A stretch of DNA of 64,000 nt from Amphiura filiformis (Eukaryota > Echinodermata > Ophiuroidea > Amphilepidida > Amphiuridae), in the NCBI RefSeq assembly GCF_039555335.1, contig NC_092637.1, forward strand, positions 46,455,613 to 46,519,612, read 5' to 3'. Below the pieces are notes generated by a model. That model was not told the DNA's origin, made no database searches, and saw only the letters and a list, made by a program, of their open reading frames with translations. The translations under genes and the position numbers were made by a program. Position 1 is the first letter of the stretch. Every line of letters begins with the position of its first letter. This document shows positions 20,201 to 30,519 of this stretch, piece after piece.

Positions 20201-23200
20201 TAAAACCGTCGGGGTTCGACAAAGTACCCCACTGCAAGTATGTTAATTTTCCATTTGTAATTGCTAACCGTGTATTTTGAATGGGGCTGTCAGCCCTGTA
20301 TCTTCGCCAGCCTCGTACGTCACATGTTGCGCTTCCTATGCCGCCTGCTCTCTCCCTTGCCCCCTTTGCTACACTACTGCCTGAAAGTAATCATAACAAA
20401 GGCTCTACTAAGCATCTCAACTGCATATTTTAAGCACGGATCTTTCATTGTCACTGCACGGAATTTTAATCTCGCTGCACGAACGTGCCAGGAGGCACGT
20501 TAAAATAGCCCATGGTTGGTGTCTTAGTGGGATGTGCCCCTGAGATGTTCGAAAATTTATTGAAGCCATTTGGTGCACCCTTTTTACACTTTTATTGCTT
20601 TCAACAAAAAGTGTCCAAATGGCTCTAAGAGTTACATTTTTTACCATGTTGCCACTCATGACGCATTACGCATAATCGTGTTTTTCTTCTATTGCTTTAA
20701 AATCACATGCAACACATGGCCCAAAATAACCACAGGCATATGTATACTCACGATCGAACCTACTTGTACTTGGCGGTTTTAAACATGAACCTATACACTG
20801 CAACAAAGTTTTTCTTTTAGTTGAATCTAATCAATCTGTTTTTTTGTTTGTTTTTTTGTTTTTTATATTTGGTTTTTTTTTTTTGCTGTGTTTATTTGTT
20901 ATTCTGTTTTTATTGACGGAAATTAAATGAATATGAAAATATGAATCAAAATGTTTAAATATATGGCCGCGGAACGGTTCTCACACGAAGCAGGTGTGTG
21001 TCAGAGGGGGATGTGCCCCTCATAAGTTCGAAACTTTCACAAAATGAAGGTCTAATTAATTGGAGTGATTTGGTGCACCATTACACTATCACTGTGTAAA
21101 ATTTTAGTTGTTTTTTAGTCTATAAATTAATGCTATAAACATAAAGTATACGGGTACGGGTGTCCAAAACAGAAGCGAAAACAGGGCCTGTTTAAACATA
21201 CACGAGGGTATCTGAGAGGGGATGCCCCACACCCGAGAAGAATAATTGTGCAAAATGAAGGCCCAATCGAACCCATTCGTGGACAATTGTTCACTATTAC
21301 TGTAATTATTGCTAAAGTGTACGGATGTCTAAAAAATAAGCAAATACGGCCACTCCGAAGTTGGATTGTTTTCAAAATTAAAGCCTAATTGACATGATTG
21401 AAGCCATGTGGTGAGATGGTGCATCATTTTTAGTTTTTTACCCTACTTTTGTGTTTGTTTTTAATGTGTGCGGGTGTCCAAAATAGAAACAAAAGCAGCA
21501 ACCTTTTCAGTGGCGGATCCAGGAATTTGGTAAGGGGGAGGGGCCACACTGGAAGTTTTGCCACCACCATCGCGTCGCGCTTTTGTGTGACACGGTGAGG
21601 GTGTGTCTAAGGGGATGTGCCCAAAAAAGAGAGAGTCAGAGAGACAGACACGCAAAGTGATGAGAGTGAGAGAGAGAATGAAGCTAATGCTTTTAGAATT
21701 CATTGAGTAGAGAGTTCTTTTAAAAAGATGACATTATATACGAAAGAAAAATATCTCTTCATATTTTATGAAAGTCGTATTATTAAGAGAAAATTTGCAA
21801 ACATAATAAGATTTATTTTTTGCCTTTAATTGTCTGAAATGAAGTCCAGTTTAGAGCACCTTATATGACCCAGTTAGCTACAAAATTAAATATCAATTTT
21901 GCTATTATCACTCTACAGTGCAAATGCTTTTAGAGCTTGGTTAGATCTTTTGTTCTATTTTTTTATATAGGTCATCATCATCATCAACAACTGTTTTCAA
22001 GATTGTGCTATTGCAGTTGAAATCCGTACACCCCCTATGGAAGACATGACCTTAATCTCCCACACAAGGGAATGTGGCTATGGTAACCCCATTTGAGTGT
22101 GAAAGCACACCACTCCACGCCATACATAAATTCTCCCAGTCACATTTCCCCAATATGAAATTTAAAAAAGTAAAATTTAAATTCTGCTTCTTTTAAAATT
22201 TGGCAGAGGCGGGGTTCGAACTCACGGCGCCGCTTATAATACTCTATGGGCCTAGCGCCTTAGACCACTCGACCACTTGTCTTCATGGAATTCATTTGAA
22301 ACTTATTTGAAGATATAATCGCAACTTCAATATAGGCATACCACGTGACAAGCAAAAGCAGAAAACGTACCATATTTTGGAATTTTATTTGCCTAAATAC
22401 ATTAATGTGTATTAATAGCGCTCAATTGTTGTTAATCCGACCATAAACATGATAAATGCGCGTCTATATGGACAATACATGATATCGATTTTGACACGTG
22501 CTCTCACGGTGTCGGTACATTTCCATGGTCAGTAAAATACTATAGAGGAACCTACCATTTTTCTTGTATACACGTTCGATGTTTTTATCAATTACATAAA
22601 AATTCCATTTTAGACCCCAAATGTTTTTTCAGGAAATAAAAGATTAGATTACCATAAAAACGAAACAGTAATCTTTTGCCGGGTCTAATGTAATATTCAC
22701 ATAGGATTTTCAACGTTTTTTCTATCCTTATTCTTAAAAAAAAAAAAAAAAATTTTGGCGTATATAAAATTGAAATAAAATTCTCTGCCTCTTAAACGGC
22801 ATCAAATGCGCCATAATTGGGTATCACGAATCGTTATATATGATGTGCAGTTAATATTCATATTTTCTTTTATACAGAGGATGCTTCAGTTTTGACAGGA
22901 AAAATATTTTCTTGAAAACCCTCTCACTCGGTTATTTTAAAAGGTAACCACGCTTCCCTAGAATGTGCAATAAATTAGCATTAAAATTTTTCTTATTCTA
23001 ACAGCAAGCGTTTCTAGAATGTATTTTGGCGAAATGTGGTGTGGTGTGAAAGATTAAGGTCATGTCTTTCATAGGGGTTGTATGGATTTGAACAAGAATA
23101 GCCCATTATCATGATTATGACTAGAAGTAACAATAGCTATAATGCAATGGTGACAATGAGAAAAAAATATAGCTCAGTAACAATAGCTATAAGGCAATGG

Positions 23201-26200
23201 TGACAATGAGAAAAAATATAGCTATGTCCCTTAAGTGCTTTTAACTGGATTTAATTCAATTAATAAACGTCACACTTTCATACTTGTTTCTAATGCAATA
23301 ACCTACATAATGTGATCAAGCAAAATCAGTCGGGAGTCGGATACATTGACTTTCAGATATAGCCAAACAAAGACAATAATTTCTTTTGTTGCATATTGTT
23401 TTGGAAACACTTCACCTGTTCATATCTTTGAAACTAAATGTTCAACTTCAACACGGGATTTCTGCAAAATGTAGCTTTGCAATTGCTTTATATGACCATG
23501 TAAAAAACTGGAAATTGAATATGCCCGACTACAGACTGATTTTGCTTGATCACACCCCATTTTCATTATTTTATCTATATTTTGTCCATACAAATAGAAG
23601 GAAGCAATCATATTTGACTTTAAGTAGATTACATAACACTGTAATAAGGTGTTCTTTGTGTGTAGAAGAAAAGAGAAATTTCCCCTCTGCATTAAATATT
23701 GCCAATTTGTCATTATTGAAAAGGGTTTTTGATTCTATTAATTCCTAGATGTAATCATTATAATAGCCTTGTTAATCTCATTTGGCACACAAGATCAAAA
23801 TCTTCTTTCTTTCCCCCTAATATGCGGTCACTTGTGGTATATGGTGGGGCAAATATGCTTACAAGCACCAAATTGGACCATCCTTTTCCCAGAAAAAATA
23901 TTTATCCCAGAAAAATATTTTTCATAAAAAAAAAAATATCGCTTCCCCCCGGCCCGCCAAAAATCGCTTGCCCTCCCGCTTGCCCCCCCTTCACCAGCTA
24001 TTGATAGTATAAAAACTAGATCGCGATAGCCGAGGAAAAATGGATGTATAGTATTTGACGCAAGGACGCGTCTTATTTCAAACGCTATGTAGAATGCATT
24101 TTCAGTTCATTAGTAACTTACAAGTATTTGAGCATTTCTCATGAAAGGTGAAGAACTTTACAAGATTCAGAGCCAGAGTCACTGTTGACAAAATACCATA
24201 AATGGCCGCCATTTTGGAATTCCAGATGCCCGTCTATCTCATCGTTCCTCTAGCAATCTGGCACCATGTTTTTTAAACTTGTAGGTATTGACAATGTGGG
24301 TATTACCACTCAAATGAGACTATAATGGAAGACAGAGATAAAAAAAACTTTGCGTCTGACGTCATCTGTCAATCAAACTCGAGCATGGTTTGTTTACAAG
24401 TGTCGTGATGATATGAGTTGCTGAACGCGGCGGTAAAACCGGGCGCCTTATTAATAATTTTGCACCTTCAAACATAGAAACCATCTCAAAAGTTAGGTCT
24501 TTATAGTAGGAAACTGTCTTTCCTGAAGGCACCATGTCAACAATGGCTTTTTACCTTGTAAAAATGCGTAATGTTTCGCCATTGCCTGCTATTCCTTTTC
24601 TCCGATCGACACCAGATAAATCGACCTTCCTTTTACGTGCTTTTAACCAATCAAGGGTCGTAGGGAATTGGCAGCCATTTTGAAAATCATGATGTCTTAT
24701 TGTTCCACTAGCAAGTTGGCACCATGACTGGGTGGATATTTTTGGGCAAGGAGCAGATTCTGGATGGATTTGCCCACCCAGTTTGCTTGTAAATTACATA
24801 TTGAAACTTGTTTTAAGGGGGGTCGATCTTTTGTGCGTAATTATAGAAGGCCAGCGGATTCACGCTATCATTAAAAAGATTATTTGAAGAAGTCAAAGAG
24901 CCCTAGGAATAAAAACTGTAGTGTAATTCAGGCCAGATGCAATTTCTTTATACGACAAAAATTAATTTTTGTAATCGATCAATCGATCGCCCGAACCATT
25001 GTTGAAGCTATTTCACATACATGTACACATACATGTACAAAACATTCTAGAGAAAGAATGAGGACATATAGTGTTGAAATATCTTTTGTTGATTTCGAAT
25101 GATAATGTTATGAAGTCGTAAATTTTAAGGTCAAATTCCTAAAACCAAAACAAAACATTGCGACGCAGATAATTCCCGACTTACGCAATTTCATCATCAC
25201 ATCAGTGTCTTTATTATTTGTTTGAAACCTTTCCCAAACGTTCGTGCTATTTATGCATAAAACGGCTAATCTATCTTTACAAAACGCGTCTTTTTTAGTA
25301 AACAAAAGGCTAAAGATGGCATTATGAGATTTATCTTTTATCATTACACTCATCCGCTCAACTGCCACGGTGGCCGAGTGTTAAAGCGCTAGACTCGTAA
25401 TCGAAGGAAGTTTAGAATAGCTGGTTCGAGTCCCAACGAAGCCTGTGAAAACTTTTTTTTCTTCAAAATTCATGAATTCCGAAATGAGTCACTTGTCGGT
25501 AAATCATGTATCGTACCCTTAACGCGATGAACGCTTTTTGTTTAAAAACTATTATATGTTTGTTTAGTAGCAAACTACAAGCATAGCAAAACAATTAACT
25601 CAACAAAAATAAATAATATTTAATGTTGCAAAATGCACTTCGATCATGATTTCAATATTTTCAACTTCATTTTAAAGATGGAAATATACAACCATGACTT
25701 CAATATTTCCAACTTCGTGTTAATATGAAAGGGCGTACCCTGGTACTCTCTAAATGTAAAAAAAAGAGAACAAAAGAGTGAGTATTTATGCACTACAAAA
25801 AGAATGAAACTCACTCCAAAAGAGTGACATTTTCACTCTTCAATGAGCCATATGATGAACCACTCCAAAACAACTGCAGCTGGAACAAATTTTCACTCTT
25901 CTTTGGTTCACCTTTAAAACAAAGGTAACTAAAGAAGTATTTGAATCAATTAACCCTCATCCAAGGTTCTTTTTTGGGTTTTTTTCATGTCGCCGCAAAA
26001 CGCTAAAACAAAAACGGCTCAATGTGCACTCAACTTTGAGGGGCAGGGGTCGGGTACATGTATTGTTTAAGCACAGGTGTACATTTTCGTCAATTTTTGT
26101 AAAATATTTTAATATGATGGGCATAAAACTTTATAGTTGTTTCCAATATATAAATGATATATAGGAAAAAACCCTCTAATAAATACTGCAACAATGCAAA

Positions 26201-29200
26201 GTTCTACAAAAATGCTTGAGTTAGACCAGGGTTAAGAGAACAATGATAATACAAAAACAATACCTCTACCGTGATGATGCAAGAAGTGATGATGATTTGG
26301 GTCTTTGGATTGCCATACCGGAGTGTCTTGCCGAGCTTCAGGCTAAAAATCCTCCAAATGCGATTGACCTTGAGGAGTACCGGTGCAAAGGAAATGCAAA
26401 AAGACGTTGATATGCAGACATCAATTACCACGCAGGTAACGTTTGTTGGTGTAAAGAAAATCAAGGCGACGACGATGCAGAAAAATCCCAAACCGATTAA
26501 GTTAATGCCACACAGCTCTCTACCGCTTGCTTTAATTAGAGCGTGTTCAGAGTAGTAGCACAGTCCGATAGCTGCTAAGGCAGTAAGAATAAGTCCTAAA
26601 CCTGCACCAGCTATTGATAGTATAAAAACTAGATCGCGATAGCCGAGGAAAGATGGATGTATAGGTACACATGCTTTGAAATCCTCATTTGGCCACTCTG
26701 TTACGGGACAGTCTTGGCATACTGAAGCACCGTTCTGATTCACAACAATCGCATAGTCATTGCATTTCTGACAGCCCCAACAACACTTCTTCTTTAGTGG
26801 GACCTCGACGTAACCAGGTTGACATTCTTCGATACAAAGAGAAATCGGCACTTTTCCATTCCTTGTTCGCCACTGAATTTTATCCTCTTCAACGTGAAGA
26901 TGAGTTTCCTGAAGCGAATCCCATTTGCCAACGTTTACAAACTCATAAACACCGTTTTTAATTTGAAAATTGTTGATTTGATAGGTTCCAAGTACCTCCC
27001 CGTTGTCATCAAATCGAAAATAATTGTTACTTGTAGATGGTATGGAGACTTCATGCATCTTCCTTTTCAAAAGCCACCCATCGATGGGCCGGTCAGTGGA
27101 TCTGTTAAGACCGCTATAATCTTGCAAACTCGCGTTTAATGCATAGGCTATCGCGTAGACTGCACTTATCACTTGTTGCGTGTTCCAGTGGACCTCAGGA
27201 ATGGGACATGAAGCCCAATCGGTACAATTTTCTTGGACTTGAATTTGACGAAGTCTATCTTGGTACCACTTGCTTGTGTACTGCTGTTTGTTTGGTAGTT
27301 TACGGTAATACTCTGGGAAGGTATCAGGCAATTCACCTCGGAACTGAACGAAGATTCCACCAATCGAAACACCAACAGACGCGTCTGGTAAGCGCCGAAA
27401 CCCGGCGGCTGTACCATCGCTACCGACGAAAGTAAATTGCCTGGTTGTTTCTAACATTTTAACAGCTTTGAGAACAGCCAGTGCACCATTCCATACTGAG
27501 AATGATACAATTACCGTTACTTTTTTGTGTTCTGACAGTCTTTGCGCTATTTCTTCAATTTCTCTCTCCGAGGCAACAGGCATAATCATTGCAATACAAA
27601 TATCATAGATATCGGCCAATTGTACAATTTGCCGTGTACCGTGTATCCCGTAGGAATCTAAAGAATAAAACAACGCAATATACTTCCAGTTGTAATGTCG
27701 TAGAATGTCAACAATCACTTTTATAGCTAATTTATCGGGAGGAATAGTGCGGAAAAAGAAGGGAAATCTTTTCGAATCGCTCAGTTCGTCACTCGTAGCC
27801 CAGTATGAAATAACCGGTACCGTCACTACTCTTCCGGTGTTTGCAGCCAGGATACTTGAAGAGCTTCTTTCTGTACCAATGACCCCTATGACTTTGCCTG
27901 AATTCATTCGCTTTTGATCAGGATCAGGACAAGTTTCCGCATATTCATATCTTCCAACCGAAGAAGTCATCGTCATCATTGTCCACAATGCAATATTTTC
28001 ATCATTGCAATCATTTCGTACTTCATATCCCAAATCAACACCATATAACACACACCGTCGACGTCCTATACGATAAATATAAATTTAATACTCCGTTGGT
28101 GAGCGACGGGCGAGTGGTAGTGAGCGACAGGCGAGTGGTATTTCACTGAACGCAAGAAAAGGAGTTCTATCTGATTGGCTAGCAATCGATCGCTTAGGTC
28201 GCTCAGTAGTCAACTACAAACTCATGCATTCAATTCGATTGAAATCGATTATTCTATTATTGACGAAGATAAAGAGCGTGATAGTGTGTCAATAATGTAC
28301 ATTGTACTGCAGCTGGATTTTACATACATTCCTTTATATTATTATTTCTCAAAGAGTTGAATATGATCACAATTTTTACCCAGGATTTCAAATTTTTTAC
28401 CCGCAAATTGCAGTTAAACATATCCACAGCAAAATACCGGTCCTCACTAATTAGTACATTTAATTTCCAGTTAGTACATTTAAACGAAACCTGTGATTTA
28501 CGTGACAACAAATAAAATTTTCTTACAATAGAAATATCATATGGGATACTGATATGGTAGGCCGCAACCGCCACAACGTGGAGCTGCTACGCGTAGCTGA
28601 CTTTTTGTTCCGTGGAGCCAAATTGACCAATCATGTTAGAGTTTTTCATTACTCGGAGGTAAAACTGACCAATCAAGTACGACTTACTCATTACGTGAAG
28701 CGAATTTAGTCATTAAGAATTTGCCAGACGAGCTTCACGTAGTTGCAAGATATCCTCGGTCACGATAGTTATGGACATGCACTCACAAGAAACTCATACA
28801 GTATTGTACACAACTATATAGCTAGGCAGAGTGGTGGTAAACCATGCACACAATTCTGCGATCTGCAGTGTACGCCGGGAGCTGATTTGTACATCTTGTG
28901 CGGCGTGGCCTGCGGAATTCGACCTTCAGCAAACCAGTTCGGATTTACTTTATATACTAGTAGTAGGCCATACATACTGTAGTTACGGTACTGCCCGTTT
29001 TCCTATACACAATACTCAGTGCGCTCACCATTGACGCGTGACCTAGTGTATGTTAGAAGTATTATGCCATTGCCTATATGACGTCACTGTGTAAAAAATA
29101 ACCAGTCAATATTTAAAGTATTCTCTGAAATTCTAGAAAATATAGTTTTGTAACATTTCCTAAAGTTTTAGCTAATTTAGGTGTTTGGAAATATTGGTAC

Positions 29201-30472
29201 TTTTGTGTTTTAGGAAGGATATGTAAACGACAGATAACACCAAAAAATATGAACAAATTATTTCTAAACCGTGTTAAGTCTGCAAACCATTATGCTTCTC
29301 ATTTTCAAGAACGCTGGTTAACAATAAGCAGACTATTGTCTCATTTCGTAAACAAAAGCCCAGACAGTATTGTTACCTTGCGTTCGCTTTCTAATCATTC
29401 ACCCAACTGAAACTATAATACCAGCTCATTGTTCATTGCACAGGTAAAACAGACACAAGTGCAGTGTGTATTTAACCAGAAAAGATCTGATGTAACATAG
29501 TTGAGCTGTTTTCATTGAGTGTTATCTTGGTTTAATAGCTTTTAATGGGGTTTAAGTCCTTCAAAGGTCGTGGTGAATTCTACTGTAGACATGACTGCAT
29601 CATGATTATTTTAAAGTCAACAACATTCAACAATATGATCACCGTGATAGTATGACAGTATCAGTACCGTGGGTGTCAGTGATCCTGGCCTGACATAGTA
29701 GACAAACAAACAAACACGCCATACACATGGCACATGCATGCAAGGTAACATTGACTATACACTAATCAAACAATGGTATTGATCCTGTACAACTGTTTGT
29801 GGTTTATTTACATTCGATTCATTTAAAATCCACATAGTAAACATTAATTTTGGCAAGAGTTTTTCTCTCTGGAACGATGATGCATCAACTGGCTCCGCGT
29901 AATGAAAAGATCTAACATGATTGGTCAATTTAGCTCCGCGAAGCGAAAAGTAAGCTACGCGTAGCAGCTCCACGTTGTGGCGGTTACGGCCAGCCATATA
30001 CTGATCATGTGAAAATCGTAAAACATAGAATAGAAACAGTGTGGCCGGCTCTCAAAATCTCAAATTGTATGCATAGCCTGAGTCGCACGGCCTATCTCGA
30101 ACAAAATAGCTCAAAATCACCATGCGTAGTTGTTGAAAAACGTGAGGATTTATCGTACTACCACGGTAATTTTTAACACGAAGATATAGGGATGTTGACG
30201 GTGTGTAACAAATCACTCCGATTGTTGATAGATTCTATAGCATAAGTCATAGATTCAATAAAGCTCATGACAGAATTCATTATTTCTCCATCACAAGTTG
30301 TAGAACGGTAGCCATAGGGCGTGAATATTCCACCGATGATGTAATCACCGTCCTTTTGATGAATTTCGCAAACACCTTGCGCAAAATTAGTGTTCAAACT
30401 TTGTATGGTCTGAAGTTGAAAGGAACTTGCGATTACAAGTTGTAACCACATTTTCAAATATATTTTCTCCAT
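13792..30472 (-). CDS. Class C GPCR, metabotropic glutamate receptor-like (gene span)
   Basis: Three minus-strand exons: 30217-30472 (signal peptide and start of ligand-binding domain), 26264-28065 (rest of the domain, cysteine-rich linker, TM1 to early TM4) and 13792-14277 (rest of TM4, TM5-7, short tail). Domain order is that of metabotropic glutamate receptors. The residues that in mGluR1 hold the alpha-amino-acid part of the ligand are conserved. The lysine that holds the side-chain carboxylate is Arg, and the first-lobe Arg is not evident. The second intron is 12 kb and packed with mobile DNA. The join between first and second exon is the weak point: the only phase-compatible donor (A|GTGATT) drops residues normally kept. 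It could instead be two partial paralogues. Family membership is firm. Confidence 0.88.
14433..14699. mobile_element. MITE, piggyBac-like (TTAA), copy 1
   Basis: Inverted ends GGTGGTACTACACCCCTGGC and GCCATGGGTGTAGTACCACC are flanked by TTAA at 14429-14432 and 14700-14703. The interior has CAGCACAGACAACAGTTG and GTGCAGTAGTTGTAGTC, also found in the copy at 49600-49949. Confidence 0.85.
14704..15939. other. Receptor intron, no gene; old repeat fragments
   Basis: Mostly unique-looking AT-rich DNA, plus a G run at 15549-15559. The block at 15598-15670 (TTGGTGCACCATTTTCGCAC, ACTATTAGTGCTATAAAC) belongs to the same family as 20560-21480. No coding exon recognised. Confidence 0.5.
15940..16513. 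mobile_element. Half copy of the TTAA foldback family, interrupted by a MITE
   Basis: Blocks ACGAAAGGTCAAAAAGAAAT, TCGGCTTTTCCTCCCAGCTA, ATATCGCAAATTTCAAAA and TTTTTTGTGGGA-type sequence match the right arm of 5087-6002 in the same order. It ends at GATCAC|TTAA (16514-16517). Only one arm is evident. Confidence 0.65.
16217..16435. mobile_element. Nested MITE with CCGTAAAACCCCGTC ends, TA target
   Basis: CCGTAAAACCCCGTCTACAA and its complement at 16416-16435 are flanked by TA on each side. The surrounding foldback sequence resumes on the far side (ATTCCTCA then TTCAGAATT), matching the uninterrupted arm near 5920-5950. Confidence 0.85.
16623..17563. mobile_element. TIR element family, copy C, inverted and interrupted
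   Basis: It runs antiparallel to copy B: GACGAATCCAACGAGCCAAG at the left, GAATTTAGATTCGTC at the right, with the interior in reverse order. A 523-bp element is inserted at 16781-17303. The flanks TATA and TATG suit the family's TATA-like target. Confidence 0.85.
16781..17303. mobile_element. Palindromic MITE with CAGTGAGCCAAAGAATTAAG ends, copy 1
   Basis: Ends CAGTGAGCCAAAGAATTAAG and the near-complement finishing TTTTTTGGCTTACTG are flanked by TA on both sides. Copy B of the host element has the uninterrupted sequence near 12000-12012, so the empty site is visible. Much of the 523 bp is self-complementary. A second copy is at 35491-35944. Confidence 0.88.
17564..22004. other. Receptor intron, diverged dispersed repeats, no gene
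   Basis: A block with AAAAGCTTTTATCTGTAGTG and AACAATAGTAAAATTGATAT recurs near 17650, 19085 and 19725, and in inverted form near 21870-21930. The block at 18905-19050 duplicates 16490-16610. 19370-19610 is less AT-rich than its surroundings and reads like a decayed coding fragment, but no family was recognised. T/G-rich low complexity occurs at 20838-20905. Confidence 0.5.
20470..21690. repeat. Degenerate tandem repeat with GGGATGTGCCC and GGTGCACCATT blocks
   Basis: Successive stretches share GAGGGGGATGTGCCCC, AAAATGAAGGTCTAAT, TTTGGTGCACCATT and ACGGGTGTCCAAAA in the same order with spacing of roughly 200-280 bases. Similar single units are at 15400-15680. The units are strongly diverged. 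Confidence 0.55.
22106..23043. mobile_element. hAT-like non-autonomous element with 8-9 bp target duplication
   Basis: GTGTGAAAG occurs directly before (22097-22105) and directly after (23044-23052) the insert. The ends CACACCACTCCACGCC and GGCGAAATGTGGTGTG are complementary at 12 of 16 positions. A duplication of about 8 bp suits hAT elements (inference). No transposase frame is visible. A tRNA-like segment lies inside at 22201-22275. Confidence 0.75.
22201..22275 (-). repeat. tRNA-like sequence (pseudogene or SINE head)
   Basis: On the minus strand: GTGGTCGAGTGGTCTAAGGC (D-arm type of a class II tRNA) and GTGAGTTCGAACCCCGCC (T-arm type). The 3' acceptor half GCCTCTGCC has no complementary 5' half, so it is not a working tRNA gene. 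Confidence 0.6.
23126..23225 (+). repeat. 50-bp tandem duplication
   Basis: Two adjacent copies beginning AGTAACAATAGCTATAA (23126 and 23176) differ at only a few positions. Confidence 0.85.
23226..23990. other. Receptor intron, no gene recognised
   Basis: Both strands are open for about 100 codons around 23400-23740, but the translations resemble nothing recognised. The end (23880-23990) is a C-rich stretch with an A run. Confidence 0.4.
23992..24050 (-). pseudogene. 59-bp near-identical copy of the receptor TM1 coding sequence
   Basis: The 59 bases match 26605-26663 with one mismatch, in the same orientation, about 2.6 kb away. The source encodes the end of the extracellular linker and the start of TM1 (HPSFLGYRDLVFILSIAG). 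Sequence on both sides of the copy is unrelated, so this is an isolated fragment in the receptor's own intron. Confidence 0.85.
24345..24675. repeat. Second copy of the GTCTGACGTCA repeat
   Basis: It starts GCGTCTGACGTCATCTGTCA and shares AAACCATCTCAAAAGTTAGG, CTGAAGGCACCATGTCAA and TTCCTTTTCTCCGATCGACA with 2660-3020. The right TIR is not obvious. A fragment of the same end may be present at 52700-52735. Confidence 0.6.
24676..26203. other. Receptor intron, no exon recognised
   Basis: Contains the tRNA-like sequence and a cluster of CACTCTT/AAGAGTG motifs at 25755-25910 like those in 8090-8230. Otherwise AT-rich with no supported coding frame. Confidence 0.45.
25369..25440 (+). repeat. tRNA-like sequence, degenerate
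   Basis: GGTGGCCGAGTGTTAAAGCG, then AGACTCGTAATCGAAG and CTGGTTCGAGTCCC match D-arm, anticodon-arm and T-arm order of a class II tRNA. The anticodon stem is mispaired and the acceptor halves do not pair. Probably a tRNA pseudogene or SINE head. Confidence 0.55.
26264..28065 (-). CDS. Class C GPCR central exon: ligand-binding domain, NCD3G linker, TM1-TM4
   Basis: 600 codons with no interruption. Acceptor TATCGTATAG precedes 28065; donor GTATTG follows 26264 at TVE. Counting from the GTG at 28051: Ser cluster ERSSSS at 62-66, ISYWATSDELSD at 81-92, IPPD at 103-106, DSYG at 132-135 and VGSDG at 209-213. These supply the Ser, Thr, Asp, Tyr and Asp that bind the alpha-amino acid in mGluR1. RPIDG at 321-325 has Arg where mGluR1 has Lys. 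The cysteine-rich linker spans 406-461 with CCWGC and PNEDFKAC. TM1 is about 473-500, followed by TM2 and TM3 ending LLKVNRIWRIF with the conserved Lys. No frameshift or stop. Confidence 0.94.
28099..28140 (+). repeat. 21-bp tandem duplication just upstream of the central receptor exon
   Basis: Two copies of GTGAGCGACRGGCGAGTGGTA with one difference, about 34 bases from the acceptor of the central exon on the transcribed strand. Confidence 0.85.
28554..29997. mobile_element. 1.44-kb TIR element with 8-bp target duplication in receptor intron 1
   Basis: ATACTGAT is present at 28546-28553 and again at 29998-30005. Ends begin ATGGTAGGCCGCAACCGCCA and finish with its near-complement (GCGGTTACGGCCAGCCAT). 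The inverted repeats run about 105 bp, with GTGGAGCTGCTACGCGTAGC and TTGACCAATCATGTTAGA matched in both. An 8-bp duplication suits hAT or P-type transposases (inference). No long frame is present, so it is non-autonomous. Confidence 0.88.
30217..30472 (-). CDS. Class C GPCR first coding exon: signal peptide and LBD start
   Basis: ATG at 30470-30472 begins MEKIYLKMWLQLVIASSF, a plausible signal peptide. The domain start follows: CEIHQKDGDYIIGGIF, TPYGYRSTTCDGE and SFIESMTYAIESINN, matching the mGluR pattern DI.IGGLF...C.......R..AM..AI..IN. The 3' boundary is uncertain. Translation stays open past 30217 to a stop at 30174 (NNRSDLLHTVNI). The only donor in the phase needed by the next acceptor is the weak A|GTGATT at 30217/30216. 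Exon identity is firm, its end is not. Confidence 0.75.
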
Positions 30473-30519
30473 AACTAATTTGTGACAATTCAAAAGAATC
30501 GCCGTCAGGATCAAAATAG

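Larger units (their letters stand above)
22005..23103. mobile_element. Palindromic MITE, GGCTATTCCA family, copy 3, split by an insertion
   Basis: The left part 22005-22105 (TTGCAGTTGAAATCCGTACA, GAAGACATGACCTTAATC) and right part 23053-23103 (ATTAAGGTCATGTCTTTCAT, GAATAGCC) make one element of the family seen at 9415-9590 once the 938-bp insert is taken out. Confidence 0.75.

Noticed and set aside
23386-23748. Overlapping ~100-codon frames on both strands
   Set aside because: No family resemblance. It lies in the receptor intron, and both strands being open suggests composition.
25369-25440. Functional tRNA gene
   Set aside because: D, anticodon and T arm order is visible, but acceptor halves do not pair and the anticodon stem is broken.
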